From contig CAYWTY010000022.1 in the NCBI GenBank assembly GCA_964461335.1, forward strand, positions 1 through 23,355: 23,355 bases of DNA, read 5' to 3'. Below the pieces are notes generated by a model. It had not been told where the DNA came from. It ran no database searches and saw only the letters and a list, made by a program, of their open reading frames with translations. Positions 1 to 7,466 of the stretch are shown in pieces; position 1 is the stretch's first letter, and each line of letters starts with the position of its first letter. The translations under genes and the position numbers were made by a program. The DNA comes from JAKJBL01 sp964461335. GTDB lineage: Bacteria > Bacillota > Clostridia > Christensenellales > CAG-138.

Positions 1-45
1 TGGTTTATTGTTTCGTCCGCTTCGCGGCCTCAACTGGCTGAAGCC

Positions 46-80
46 ATAAATAAAATGCCGGCAACAATTGTTGCCGGCAT
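46..80 (-). terminator. Rho-independent terminator of yajC
   Basis: Positions 55-80 are a perfect 26-bp palindrome whose arms begin ATGCCGGCAAC. In the minus-strand direction it lies 15 bp past the yajC stop and is followed by a T-rich run (TTTTATTTA). A GC-rich stem followed by a U tract is the standard intrinsic terminator layout. The plus-strand side is also followed by AAAAATAGGC and so is less convincing in that direction. Nothing else is recognisable in positions 1-45. Confidence 0.8.
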
Positions 81-95
81 AAAAATAGGCTTTTG

Positions 96-428
96 TTATT
101 GGATTTCTTTCACTTCTTCTGACATTGTGTTTTCTGCAGCTACATCCTCTACTGTTGAGATTGCGCCGCGTGCAAAAACTAAACGCACCTTATCGGGCCC
201 TACAACGAGTGTAACAACATCATCTTTAATTGAGCCAATTGTACCATATATACCGCCGATTGTGCGAACACGGTCACCGGGTTTAAGCGCGCTTAGCATT
301 GATTTTACTTTTTTGTCGCGCCTGCGCTGCGGAATTATCATTATTGCGAACATGGCCACAAGAAGAACAATCATTAGCCCAGGGCCTTGGAAGAACCCCG
401 CTATGCTTTCTGTAATTGAACCAGGCAT
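96..428 (-). CDS. yajC: YajC, Sec translocase accessory subunit
   Basis: This 110-residue protein matches the YajC family in length and layout: a short N-terminus, one membrane helix at about residues 16-33, a basic stretch right after it (QRRRDKKVK, about 34-42), then a small soluble domain with the family phrase LKPGDRVRTIGGIYG. YajC is an inner-membrane partner of the SecDF-SecYEG translocase and is usually dispensable. The ATG is preceded by AAAAGGAAGG, 9 bases upstream, which fixes the start. In many clostridia yajC follows queA-tgt; here those genes are about 14 kb away, and yajC sits after ribF with its own probable promoter and terminator, so it looks monocistronic. No secD/secF is seen on the short downstream flank. 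Confidence 0.93.
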   Translation of the reverse strand: MPGSITESIAGFFQGPGLMIVLLVAMFAIMIIPQRRRDKKVKSMLSALKPGDRVRTIGGIYGTIGSIKDDVVTLVVGPDKVRLVFARGAISTVEDVAAENTMSEEVKEIQ

Positions 429-465
429 GAAATAGTACCTTCCTTTTATTTAATAGCAGCTTCAG

Positions 466-492
466 TTTATAGTAAATACAATGAAGCGTCAA
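466..492 (-). promoter_or_regulatory. Probable sigma-A promoter of yajC
   Basis: On the minus strand TTGACG (487-492) is followed after 15 bases by TATAAA (466-471). Both boxes are good, but the spacer is two bases shorter than the optimum, so this is a candidate. It lies in the 218-bp gap between ribF and yajC. That spacing and the terminator after yajC fit independent transcription. I could not find a clear terminator for ribF in the same gap. Confidence 0.5.
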
Positions 493-646
493 GCATTTTG
501 TAGCTTATTTGAGCATCTTGAAAGTTGCATCACTCAGCTATTGAAATTGATTTACTCAAAACAATAAATTATCTGCTATGCTTAGAAGCTTTCGCATACT
601 AAACCCAAGGCTGTTTAAGCGACCAAGTTACTAATGCCGACCTAAG

Positions 647-1585
647 CTAAGAAAGCAGTCCATTACTGCATTTATTTGCGCAAGCCCAGAGCCTGCCTTC
701 TTCCCGCTGCCACTTATGAGCAATGCTCACATCTTTTCTTATTTGTTCAGCTAACTCAAACTTGCTTGAAAAACACTGCTCATCACGGAGGCGTTCAATA
801 AACTGAACAGTTAGTTGCTGCCCATAGATATTCTCCGAAAAATCAAGGATATGCGTTTCAATAGTAGTCTTTTTACCTGAAACTGTAGGGTTACGGCCAA
901 TATTTGTAACCCCTGTGAAAAAACATCCGTTATAGAACACATTTGTTATATATACGCCTGCTTTTGGAAGCAGCTTACCTACAGGCGGCTGCAGATTTGC
1001 CGTAGGGAACCCAAGGCTTGCACCAATACGACGGTTTTCTTCCACAAGGCCTGTAAGCGAGTAAGGTGCGCACAGCATTTTTGAAGCTGTGCTGACTTGA
1101 CCGTTTTCTATTAGCTCACGTATGCGGGTGCTTGAAACAGATTCCTGCATTAAAACTACAGGCTGCATTACATAAACTTTAAACCCAAATCTTTCTCCAA
1201 GCTTTTGTAAGGTATGGGCGCTGCCCTGCCTGTTGCGGCCAAATGCATAATTGAAACCCACGGAAACAGCACGCATATTATAATCGTTTAAAAGCTTTTC
1301 TACAAACTCCTGCGGCGAAAGCGAGGCAAAGCTGCTATCGAATGTTTCCATACAAATGAAGTCTAAGCCAAGGGAGAGTATTGTGTTACGCCGCTCCTCC
1401 ACTGTTGAAAGCAATTTAGGTTCAGCGCCAAAGACGGATTTAGGATGGTTGGCAAATGTATACACAACACTCTGCCATCCGTTTTGCTTAGCAACCCTAT
1501 ATGTATGGCAAAGCAGGGCTCTGTGCCCCATGTGTATGCCATCAAACATGCCTAATGCTAAGATTACAGGTTGTGTTTTGCCCAT
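647..1585 (-). CDS. ribF: RibF, bifunctional riboflavin kinase / FAD synthetase
   Basis: The 312-residue protein has the normal RibF length and both domains. The N-terminal FMN adenylyltransferase domain shows GMFDGIHMGH (residues 12-21), TFANHP (43-48), GFNYAFGRNRQG (110-121) and SSTRIRE (151-157). The C-terminal riboflavin kinase domain shows LGFPTANL (191-198), PKAGVY (207-212) and TNIGRNPTV (227-235). It phosphorylates riboflavin to FMN and adenylates FMN to FAD in the cytoplasm. It is the last gene of the rimP operon, 11 bp after truB; a GGGG stretch 5 bases before the ATG is a modest ribosome binding site, so coupling to truB is likely. No FMN riboswitch precedes it. Confidence 0.96.
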   Translation of the reverse strand: MGKTQPVILALGMFDGIHMGHRALLCHTYRVAKQNGWQSVVYTFANHPKSVFGAEPKLLSTVEERRNTILSLGLDFICMETFDSSFASLSPQEFVEKLLNDYNMRAVSVGFNYAFGRNRQGSAHTLQKLGERFGFKVYVMQPVVLMQESVSSTRIRELIENGQVSTASKMLCAPYSLTGLVEENRRIGASLGFPTANLQPPVGKLLPKAGVYITNVFYNGCFFTGVTNIGRNPTVSGKKTTIETHILDFSENIYGQQLTVQFIERLRDEQCFSSKFELAEQIRKDVSIAHKWQREEGRLWACANKCSNGLLS

Positions 1586-1596
1586 ATAAACCCCAA

Positions 1597-2514
1597 TTAT
1601 CTGTTCATTTCAGCGTTTGGCTGAAAATTAATTTTAAATTTTATCCCGCCATTAATAATAACACCAATTCCCAAAAAATCATCCTTTAAATATACACGAG
1701 CTAAAGTGTATTCAGGCAGCGTGTTCCCATCTAACAAAACATTTTGTCCGTTTCTTAATCGGAAATATTCTGTTTCATCATTTATATAAACCGTGGGCAG
1801 AAACTCTACCGACTTCTCAACAGGTGTAATTGCGTCATGCAACCTACCCGCTTCCTTTAGCTTAAAAAGTTCGGGTATTGTATATGCCTTATTAACCTTA
1901 AAAGCACCTGATGCCGTTCTAAGCAAAAACGACATATGCGCACAGGTGCCAAACCTTGCCCCAATATCTTCACATAGCGTTCGTACATAAGTGCCGCGCG
2001 AGCAGACAACCCTCAATAAAAAACGGTCTTCATCTACCTGATGCATAAGTTCAAGCTCATGGAGCCAAATGTCACGATTGCGCTCTGGCACAGCTTCGCC
2101 TTTTAGTGCTAACTCGTAAAAGGGTTTACCTCCGGATTTCAACGCAGAATAGGCAGGTGCTTTCTGGCACTGCTTCCCGGTGAACTCACCCAGTATATTT
2201 TTGAGTTCCTCATATGTTACCTTATGCGGTGCATGTTTTGTTATTTTGCCGTAAGAATCCTGCGTATCCGTACAAATGCCGAATGCAACTTCTGCAATAT
2301 ATTCTTTTTGCTTATCAACAAGAATATCAAAGAGGCGCGTCGCCTTGCCAATGCAAATAAGAAGCACCCCGGCAGCCCCTTTATCAAGCGTGCCTGCGTG
2401 CCCAGCGCGCCTTATTCCAGAAAGCCTGCGTATTTCGTCTACAACATCCCTGGATGTCATCCCCGGGGGCTTAAGTACGTTTATTATTCCGTTTATCTCA
2501 TTGTTCAAGTGCAT
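1597..2514 (-). CDS. truB: TruB, tRNA pseudouridine-55 synthase
   Basis: The 305-residue protein begins with the family phrase INVLKPPGMTSRDVV and carries the catalytic motif AGHAGTLD, with the nucleophilic Asp at residue 44, followed by GVLL (49-52) and KATR (57-60). TruB converts U55 to pseudouridine in the T arm of almost all tRNAs and acts as a tRNA chaperone. The usual Pro after the catalytic Asp is Lys here (TLDKGAAG), a small departure from the textbook motif. The C-terminal part, after about residue 230, fits a TruB C-terminal/PUA-like region. The ATG lies inside the 3' end of the nrnA gene (17-bp overlap) with no strong ribosome binding site, so translation is probably coupled. Confidence 0.96.
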   Translation of the reverse strand: MHLNNEINGIINVLKPPGMTSRDVVDEIRRLSGIRRAGHAGTLDKGAAGVLLICIGKATRLFDILVDKQKEYIAEVAFGICTDTQDSYGKITKHAPHKVTYEELKNILGEFTGKQCQKAPAYSALKSGGKPFYELALKGEAVPERNRDIWLHELELMHQVDEDRFLLRVVCSRGTYVRTLCEDIGARFGTCAHMSFLLRTASGAFKVNKAYTIPELFKLKEAGRLHDAITPVEKSVEFLPTVYINDETEYFRLRNGQNVLLDGNTLPEYTLARVYLKDDFLGIGVIINGGIKFKINFQPNAEMNR

Positions 2515-3484
2515 CTATTGAAACTTGCAGCAGCTGCTCAAGTATAGCCTCAGGCTGCCCTTCCATAGTACAGCCAGCAGCACACAGGTGCCCTCCTCCG
2601 CCGAAGCGGCTAGCAATAGCGCTTGCATCCGCATATTTCTTTGAGCGCAAACTAACTTTAAAATCCCCCTTTTGCGTCTCTCGCAAAAGTATGGCTATTT
2701 CGACTGTGTCAACATCTCTAATTCCATCAATTATGCCTTCGACATCCTCAGGTGTTGCGCCAAGGCGTAAAAAGTCTTCCTGAAGCAAAAGGGCTGCTCC
2801 TATACGGCCATTTTCATATAAACGCATGGAACTTAACACATAGCCTATAAGCCTTGTTTTGCTTATTGGAAGTGTTCTATAAACCATACGGTTAATATCT
2901 GCAATGTCAATGCCGTATTCAACTAAAGCTGCTGCTATACGAAATGATTCAGGTGTTGCATTAGAGTATGAAAAGTTCCCTGTATCAGTACTTATCGCAG
3001 TAAAAAGGCAGCAGGCAATCTCAAAGGCAGTTTTACTGCTTGCATCAAGCGCAACCCCAAGTTCCTGCCAAAGGTGGAAAACAAGCTCGCCTGTTGCAGA
3101 GGCGTTCTCATTATGAAGCACATAGTCCCCATACGCTATGTTGGTTTTATGGTGGTCTATACTTCCTGTAAGCAAAGAAGCGTTAAACAATTCAACAGCT
3201 TTGCCCATACGATTTTTATCAGCGCAATCAATAGCTATTGCATTTTTATAACTTTTTTCTGCTGTTTCCGGAGTTTTAAACTCTTTAGCATAAGGAAGGA
3301 AGCTGTAAAGATAGGGTATTAGGTGCTCGCAGACAACCTGCACCTTCTTGCCCATACTGGTTAGAAGGCAATACATTGCAAGCGAAGAGCCTATTGTATC
3401 TCCATCAGGTGAGGTATGGGCAATAAGCAGAAACCCGTCTTCATTCCGCAGCCATTGTGCCATTTTGGCTGCTGCTTCAACCAT
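2498..3484 (-). CDS. nrnA: DHH/DHHA1 phosphoesterase, NrnA-type oligoribonuclease / pAp phosphatase
   Basis: The 328-residue protein shows the DHH motif series in order: AHTSPDGDTIGS (22-33), AIDCAD (84-89), SIDHHKTN (109-115), TDTGNFS (166-172), and the DHHA1 signature FGGGGHLCAAG (294-304). NrnA proteins degrade 2-5 nt RNA fragments and dephosphorylate 3'-phosphoadenosine 5'-phosphate, using two Mn ions held by the Asp/His motifs. Its position between rbfA and truB is typical for Bacillota. The start codon overlaps the rbfA stop by 8 bp (ATGGTTGA), and an AGGAG sits about 7 bases upstream, which supports this start and translational coupling. Whether it prefers nanoRNA, pAp or linear c-di-nucleotide products cannot be told from the sequence. 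Confidence 0.93.
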   Translation of the reverse strand: MVEAAAKMAQWLRNEDGFLLIAHTSPDGDTIGSSLAMYCLLTSMGKKVQVVCEHLIPYLYSFLPYAKEFKTPETAEKSYKNAIAIDCADKNRMGKAVELFNASLLTGSIDHHKTNIAYGDYVLHNENASATGELVFHLWQELGVALDASSKTAFEIACCLFTAISTDTGNFSYSNATPESFRIAAALVEYGIDIADINRMVYRTLPISKTRLIGYVLSSMRLYENGRIGAALLLQEDFLRLGATPEDVEGIIDGIRDVDTVEIAILLRETQKGDFKVSLRSKKYADASAIASRFGGGGHLCAAGCTMEGQPEAILEQLLQVSIDALEQ

Positions 3485-3845
3485 CGCTCTGCTCCTTTTG
3501 CTGTATGTTTAGCTTATCTAAAAGATGCGCTATGTGGACGCTGTACTCTATGGATGTATCCAGCACAAATTTTAACGAAGGCAGGCGCCTAATCTTCATT
3601 CGCTGGCCAAGCTCACGCGATATAAAGCCTGAGGCATGGTTGAGTGCCTCTACTGTGCCCTTTCGAAGTTCCTCGTCCTGCTCATAAACGCTTACACGTA
3701 GTTTTGCCTGTTTAAGGTCATTAGTAACCTCAGCCTGGGTTATGGTAGCCATAGACGAAACCCTTGGGTCCTTCATTTCGAAGATAATCTCGCTTACAGC
3801 CTTTTTTACTTCCTCGTTCATCCTGTCCTGTCTAATAGCTGACAT
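3477..3845 (-). CDS. rbfA: RbfA, 30S ribosome-binding factor
   Basis: This 122-residue protein has the usual RbfA length and its conserved phrases: the opening RQDRMNEEVKKAVSEII, then MKDPRVSS (24-31), and the C-terminal LPSLKFVLDTSIEYSVHI. RbfA is a KH-fold factor that binds the immature 30S subunit near the 5' end of 16S rRNA and helps its late maturation. AAGGAG six bases before the ATG at 3845 supports the start. It follows infB by 33 bp and overlaps nrnA by 8 bp, within the rimP-ribF operon. Confidence 0.96.
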   Translation of the reverse strand: MSAIRQDRMNEEVKKAVSEIIFEMKDPRVSSMATITQAEVTNDLKQAKLRVSVYEQDEELRKGTVEALNHASGFISRELGQRMKIRRLPSLKFVLDTSIEYSVHIAHLLDKLNIQQKEQSDG

Positions 3846-3878
3846 AGCATACTCCTTGTAAACCGAAGCAAAGCTTAC

Positions 3879-6839
3879 TTATTTAATTATTTCTTCCATT
3901 ACGAAAGCTTCAATTGTGTCACCTTCGAGCAAGTCATTGAAGTTTTCAATACCTATACCGCACTCATAGCCTTGCGCAACCTCTTTTACGTCATCCTTGA
4001 ACCGCTTAAGAGAGGCTATTTTGCCTTCGTGGATTACTATCCCATCGCGAACAACACGCACCTGTGCATTACGGCTAATTTTACCCTCTTGGACATAGGA
4101 ACCTGCAATTGTACCAATTCCTGTGACCTTAAAAGTCTCACGAACAGAAGCGCGCCCAAGCTCAACTTCTTTAAATACTGGCTTGAACAGACCCTTCATT
4201 GCCTTTTGTACATCCTCAATTGCATTGTATATGATGCGGTACATCCGCACATCTACCTTTTCGCGCTCAGCTGATACACGGGCAACAGAATCCATTCGTA
4301 CATTAAACCCAATTACTATTGCATTGGATGCAGATGCAAACATTATATCTGAGCCTGTAATCGCACCAACGCCTCCATGGATGCAGCGCACGCGCACTTC
4401 TTCGTTTGAAAGCTCCTCCAATGCCTGCTTAACAGCTTCTACTGAGCCCTGCACATCCGCCCTGACTATGACATTAAGGTCTTTTATTTCTCCTTCAGCA
4501 ATTTGGCTGAAAAGCTCATCAAGCGAAACCTTCGAGAGGTTCTTAAGCTGCTCTGCCTTAATTCTATCCCGCCGTTCCTCCGCAACCTGGCGTGAGAGCT
4601 TATCGATTTCAGCAACATTGAGCACATCACCTGCAGCCGGCACTTCGCTAAAGCCCAGAACCTCAACTGCTCTGCTTGGCCCTGCCAGCATAACGCGCTT
4701 GCCTTTATCGTCCATCATCGCACGCACTCGCCCATAAGTTGTACCTGCGACAATTGTATCCCCAACGCGCAATGTCCCGTTTTGAACGAGAACAGTAGCT
4801 ATTGGTCCGCGCCCTTTATCAAGCTGCGCTTCAATAATAGTACCCTTTGCAAGGCGCTCCGGGTTAGCTTTTAGCTCAAGCACATCCGCCTGGAGCAGAA
4901 TCATTTCAAGCAATGCCTCAATACCCATATTTGCTTTAGCTGAGACTTCAACGCAAATGGTATCGCCTCCCCATTCTTCTGCAACAAGCCCATGTTCAGT
5001 CAGCTGCTGCTTAATACGCTCTGGGTTGGCTTCAGGCCGGTCCATTTTGTTTATTGCAACAATTATGGGTACATTTGCTGCTTTTGCATGGTTTATTGCC
5101 TCAACTGTCTGCGGCATAATGCCATCGTCTGCAGCAACAACAAGCACAACAATATCTGTAACCTGCGCACCGCGAGCACGCATTGATGTAAATGCCTCAT
5201 GCCCCGGAGTATCTATAAAAGTAATGCTTCTCCCGTTGCTATCCACTGTGTAGGCACCGATATGCTGTGTTATCCCGCCTGCCTCGCCTTCTGTAACCCT
5301 GCTGTTTCGAATTGCATCGAGCAAAGAAGTTTTGCCATGGTCGACATGGCCCATTATTGTTATTACTGGCGGCCGATCAACAAGGTTTTCAAGGGAATCA
5401 ACTTCGTCTGAGCTATCCTGCAGCACTTCTTCGAAAGTTTTTGCAATTTGCTTTTCGAGCGTAATACCATACTCAGAAGCAATTAACTCACAAGTATCAT
5501 AGTCTAAATCTTGATTTATGGTTGCTGCTATTCCGAGCAAAAACAGCTTTTTAATTATTTCTCCTGCTGGCTTTCCTATTTTTTCGGACAGCTCCTTGAC
5601 CTTTACGTTTTCCGTTGTTATGACCGCCTTTTCAATAATTATTGGCTCAGGCTTAACCTGGTGCACTTGCTTACGGGGCCGCCTGCGGCTTCCGCCCGCT
5701 GGAGCATCCTCATCCCATGATGTTGCGCGTACAGGGGCAGGGGGTACTGCATCCTTTTGAAAAGCCTTCTTTCCCTTTGCTCTTTTGTCCGCCTCATAGT
5801 TCTTTGCATAGCTGCTTTTCAGAGGGTCATAGTTGCTAACCCTTTCTTTGCCTGAAGGCGAGACAGGCGCTGCCGGGCGCCCAGTAGAAGCAGGCTTGCG
5901 CTGGAATTCAACACCCTGCTGTGGACGCTGCTCATAGCCGCCCTGCTGCGGACGCTGCTGGAAACCACCTTGCTGCGGACGCTGCTGGAAACCACCTTGC
6001 TGCGGACGCTGCTGGAAGCCACCTTGCTGCGGGCGCTGCTGATAGCCGCCCTGCTGCGGACGCTGCTGGAAACCACCTTGCTGCGGGCGCTGCTGATAGC
6101 CGCCCTGCTGCGGGCGCTGCTGATAGCCACCTTGCTGCGGGCGCTGCTGATAGCCGCCTTGCTGCGGGCGCTGCTGATAGCCACCTTGCTGCGGGCGCTG
6201 CTGATAGCCGCCTTGCTGCGGGCGTTGCTGATAGCCGCCCTGCTGTGGGCGCTGCTGGAAGCTAGGCTGTGAGGTTCCGCGTTGGTATACGGAAGGGTCA
6301 ATAGTACGCTGCTCATAGCCACTGTGGGTTGTAGCAGTTGTTGTTTCAGGCTTTTTCTGGATTTCTGCCTGCTCTGCCTTTTCTTTTTGCTTAGCTTGCA
6401 GTTCTTCATACTGAACAACAGGGGTCTGAGGTTCAGCTGGCTGCTTAAGTGAAGGAGTGTCTGACATTTGGGTCTCACCTTTATCAGCGGCAGCCGCTTC
6501 CAATGGTTCATCCTTTCGCATATCTATATCTAAAGGCTTTGCCTTGTCCAACTCCTGCGGCTTAATAATTTCGTATTCTTCTTGCTGCTCGTCAGTTCCT
6601 CCAATATGAACTGCAAGCTCTTTATCAGATGAAAGCACTTCAAGCAAGCGCTCCTGGCGCTCATGCTCGAGGCGCTCAAGACGCTGCACTTCTTCCTTTT
6701 CAAGCAGCTGGTGCTCACGTTCCCGAACACCCTGCAGTGTTTCCCCCACATCTGCCTGATATTGGCTAATACGCGCAAACAACGCCTGCGCGCGAACTTC
6801 AAGCTCTTTTGCTGCTTCTACTATACTTGCTTTTGCCAT
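3879..6839 (-). CDS. infB: Translation initiation factor IF-2 with an expanded tandem-repeat N-terminus
   Basis: The 986-residue protein is a bona fide IF2: an IF2_N module at about 405-455, then a GTPase with G1 GHVDHGKT (497-504), a G2 region GGITQHIG, G3 DTPGHEAF, G4 NKMD and a SAK box, followed by domains II, III and IV to the C-terminus. IF2 delivers fMet-tRNA to the 30S P site and drives subunit joining. The N-terminal 400 residues are unusual: a charged coiled-coil-like stretch (about 1-120), an acidic/Gln-rich linker, 13 copies of a nine-residue repeat (194-310), and a basic stretch (RRRPRKQ) before IF2_N. This makes it clearly longer than the Bacillus protein (about 716 residues). 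The ATG is preceded by a GGGGG run rather than a classic GGAGG. It lies 31 bp after ylxQ. The long frame is intact, with the repeats kept in frame. Confidence 0.97.
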   Translation of the reverse strand: MAKASIVEAAKELEVRAQALFARISQYQADVGETLQGVREREHQLLEKEEVQRLERLEHERQERLLEVLSSDKELAVHIGGTDEQQEEYEIIKPQELDKAKPLDIDMRKDEPLEAAAADKGETQMSDTPSLKQPAEPQTPVVQYEELQAKQKEKAEQAEIQKKPETTTATTHSGYEQRTIDPSVYQRGTSQPSFQQRPQQGGYQQRPQQGGYQQRPQQGGYQQRPQQGGYQQRPQQGGYQQRPQQGGYQQRPQQGGFQQRPQQGGYQQRPQQGGFQQRPQQGGFQQRPQQGGFQQRPQQGGYEQRPQQGVEFQRKPASTGRPAAPVSPSGKERVSNYDPLKSSYAKNYEADKRAKGKKAFQKDAVPPAPVRATSWDEDAPAGGSRRRPRKQVHQVKPEPIIIEKAVITTENVKVKELSEKIGKPAGEIIKKLFLLGIAATINQDLDYDTCELIASEYGITLEKQIAKTFEEVLQDSSDEVDSLENLVDRPPVITIMGHVDHGKTSLLDAIRNSRVTEGEAGGITQHIGAYTVDSNGRSITFIDTPGHEAFTSMRARGAQVTDIVVLVVAADDGIMPQTVEAINHAKAANVPIIVAINKMDRPEANPERIKQQLTEHGLVAEEWGGDTICVEVSAKANMGIEALLEMILLQADVLELKANPERLAKGTIIEAQLDKGRGPIATVLVQNGTLRVGDTIVAGTTYGRVRAMMDDKGKRVMLAGPSRAVEVLGFSEVPAAGDVLNVAEIDKLSRQVAEERRDRIKAEQLKNLSKVSLDELFSQIAEGEIKDLNVIVRADVQGSVEAVKQALEELSNEEVRVRCIHGGVGAITGSDIMFASASNAIVIGFNVRMDSVARVSAEREKVDVRMYRIIYNAIEDVQKAMKGLFKPVFKEVELGRASVRETFKVTGIGTIAGSYVQEGKISRNAQVRVVRDGIVIHEGKIASLKRFKDDVKEVAQGYECGIGIENFNDLLEGDTIEAFVMEEIIK
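5910..6260 (-). repeat. 13 tandem 27-bp repeats inside infB (nine-residue unit)
   Basis: I counted 13 contiguous 27-bp units with no gaps, encoding IF2 residues 194-310 as [Y/F]QQRPQQGG; the last copy is YEQRPQQGV. Copies differ mainly at synonymous positions and by Tyr/Phe exchange at position 1. Every standard Tyr copy uses CGC for the Arg, while four of five Phe copies use CGT. In the block 6072-6233, one glycine codon alternates copy by copy, giving a 54-bp higher-order period. This pattern indicates recent expansion by unequal exchange or slippage in units of one or two repeats. Confidence 0.97.
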
Positions 6840-6870
6840 ACCACTACCCCCGGGTTAATCTGTTTAAGGA

Positions 6871-7182
6871 TTATTCAAAATTATTCTTAGCTTCTGCATC
6901 TATTATTAATTGTTCAAAGCGTTCATCCGCAACTGCAGCTATCTTGCAGCCTGGCTTGCCGATTGCAGAGCCTACTTCAGGCATTTCAAGCAACTTGACA
7001 TCTTTTAGCGCGCAAAGCGAGTTATATCTTTGCCTTGTTGCCTCTGAGACGCCCATATCAAGCACTACAAGAAGCTTGCGGCCTTCTTTTAAGGCTTTCG
7101 TTACTGCATAATCGCCTGCAATGCATTTACCCGCTTTTCTTGAGAGCCCAATTGCTCCTTGGAGTTTTTGGTAGCTACGCAT
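6871..7182 (-). CDS. ylxQ: YlxQ, L7Ae-family RNA-binding protein
   Basis: With the start chosen here the protein has 103 residues, the normal size for YlxQ, and begins MRSYQKLQGAIGLSRKAGK. It shows the L7Ae/L30e features: GLSRKAGKCIAGDYAV, LLVVLDMGVSE, and a C-terminal GKPGCKIAAVAD. Members bind kink-turn RNA; the cellular RNA target of YlxQ is not settled. The frame stays open up to an ATG at 7257, but that would place 25 non-conserved residues inside ylxR. The ATG at 7182 gives an ATGCGTAG overlap (8 bp) with the ylxR stop, matching the junction style used elsewhere in this operon. A GGAG lies about 11 bases upstream, a little far. Confidence 0.88.
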   Translation of the reverse strand: MRSYQKLQGAIGLSRKAGKCIAGDYAVTKALKEGRKLLVVLDMGVSEATRQRYNSLCALKDVKLLEMPEVGSAIGKPGCKIAAVADERFEQLIIDAEAKNNFE

Positions 7183-7444
7183 TGCTTGTAAGCTCCGCAT
7201 GCAGTTTTTCATAAAGCTCAGGGTCAATCTTCTGCTCAAATGTACGCTCGAGCGCACGAGTTTTCATAGCCCGTTCCAAACAAGCTTCATTCTTGCAAAG
7301 ATATGCACCGCGGCCAGGCGCCCTGCCAATAGGGTCAAAACTTATATGCCCCTCGCTTGAACGCACTACGCGCACAAGCTCTCTTTTAGGCCGCATTTGG
7401 CGGCAGCCTATGCACATACGCATTGGAATTTTCTTTGCTGCCAT
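7175..7444 (-). CDS. ylxR: YlxR (RnpM-type) nucleic-acid-binding protein
   Basis: The 89-residue protein carries the DUF448/YlxR signature: RMCIGCRQMRPKRELVRVV near the start (residues 9-27), a glycine-rich GRAPGRGAYLC (40-50), and a second Cys region. YlxR lies between nusA and ylxQ in most Bacillota. In Bacillus it has been described as a modulator of RNase P (RnpM); that role is taken from family knowledge, not seen here. AGAGGGG about 8 bases before the ATG supports the start. It follows nusA by 22 bp and overlaps ylxQ by 8 bp. Confidence 0.93.
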   Translation of the reverse strand: MAAKKIPMRMCIGCRQMRPKRELVRVVRSSEGHISFDPIGRAPGRGAYLCKNEACLERAMKTRALERTFEQKIDPELYEKLHAELTSNA

Positions 7445-7466
7445 AACTTAGCCCCTCTAACCCTGA

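Noticed and set aside
1586..1596. FMN riboswitch before ribF
   Set aside because: The gap is only 11 bp; ribF is internal to the operon.
5910..6260. Regular repeats that could be taken for a CRISPR array
   Set aside because: The 27-bp units are contiguous with no spacers, stay in frame, and encode a protein repeat within an intact IF2.
5921..6272. Plus-strand open frames across the infB repeat, encoding Ala- or Leu-rich repeats
   Set aside because: They arise only because the repeat lacks stops on the other strand; they have no ribosome binding site and no family resemblance.
7183..7257. Longer ylxQ start at 7257
   Set aside because: It adds 25 residues not typical of the family and overlaps ylxR by over 80 bp; the ATG at 7182 gives the expected length.
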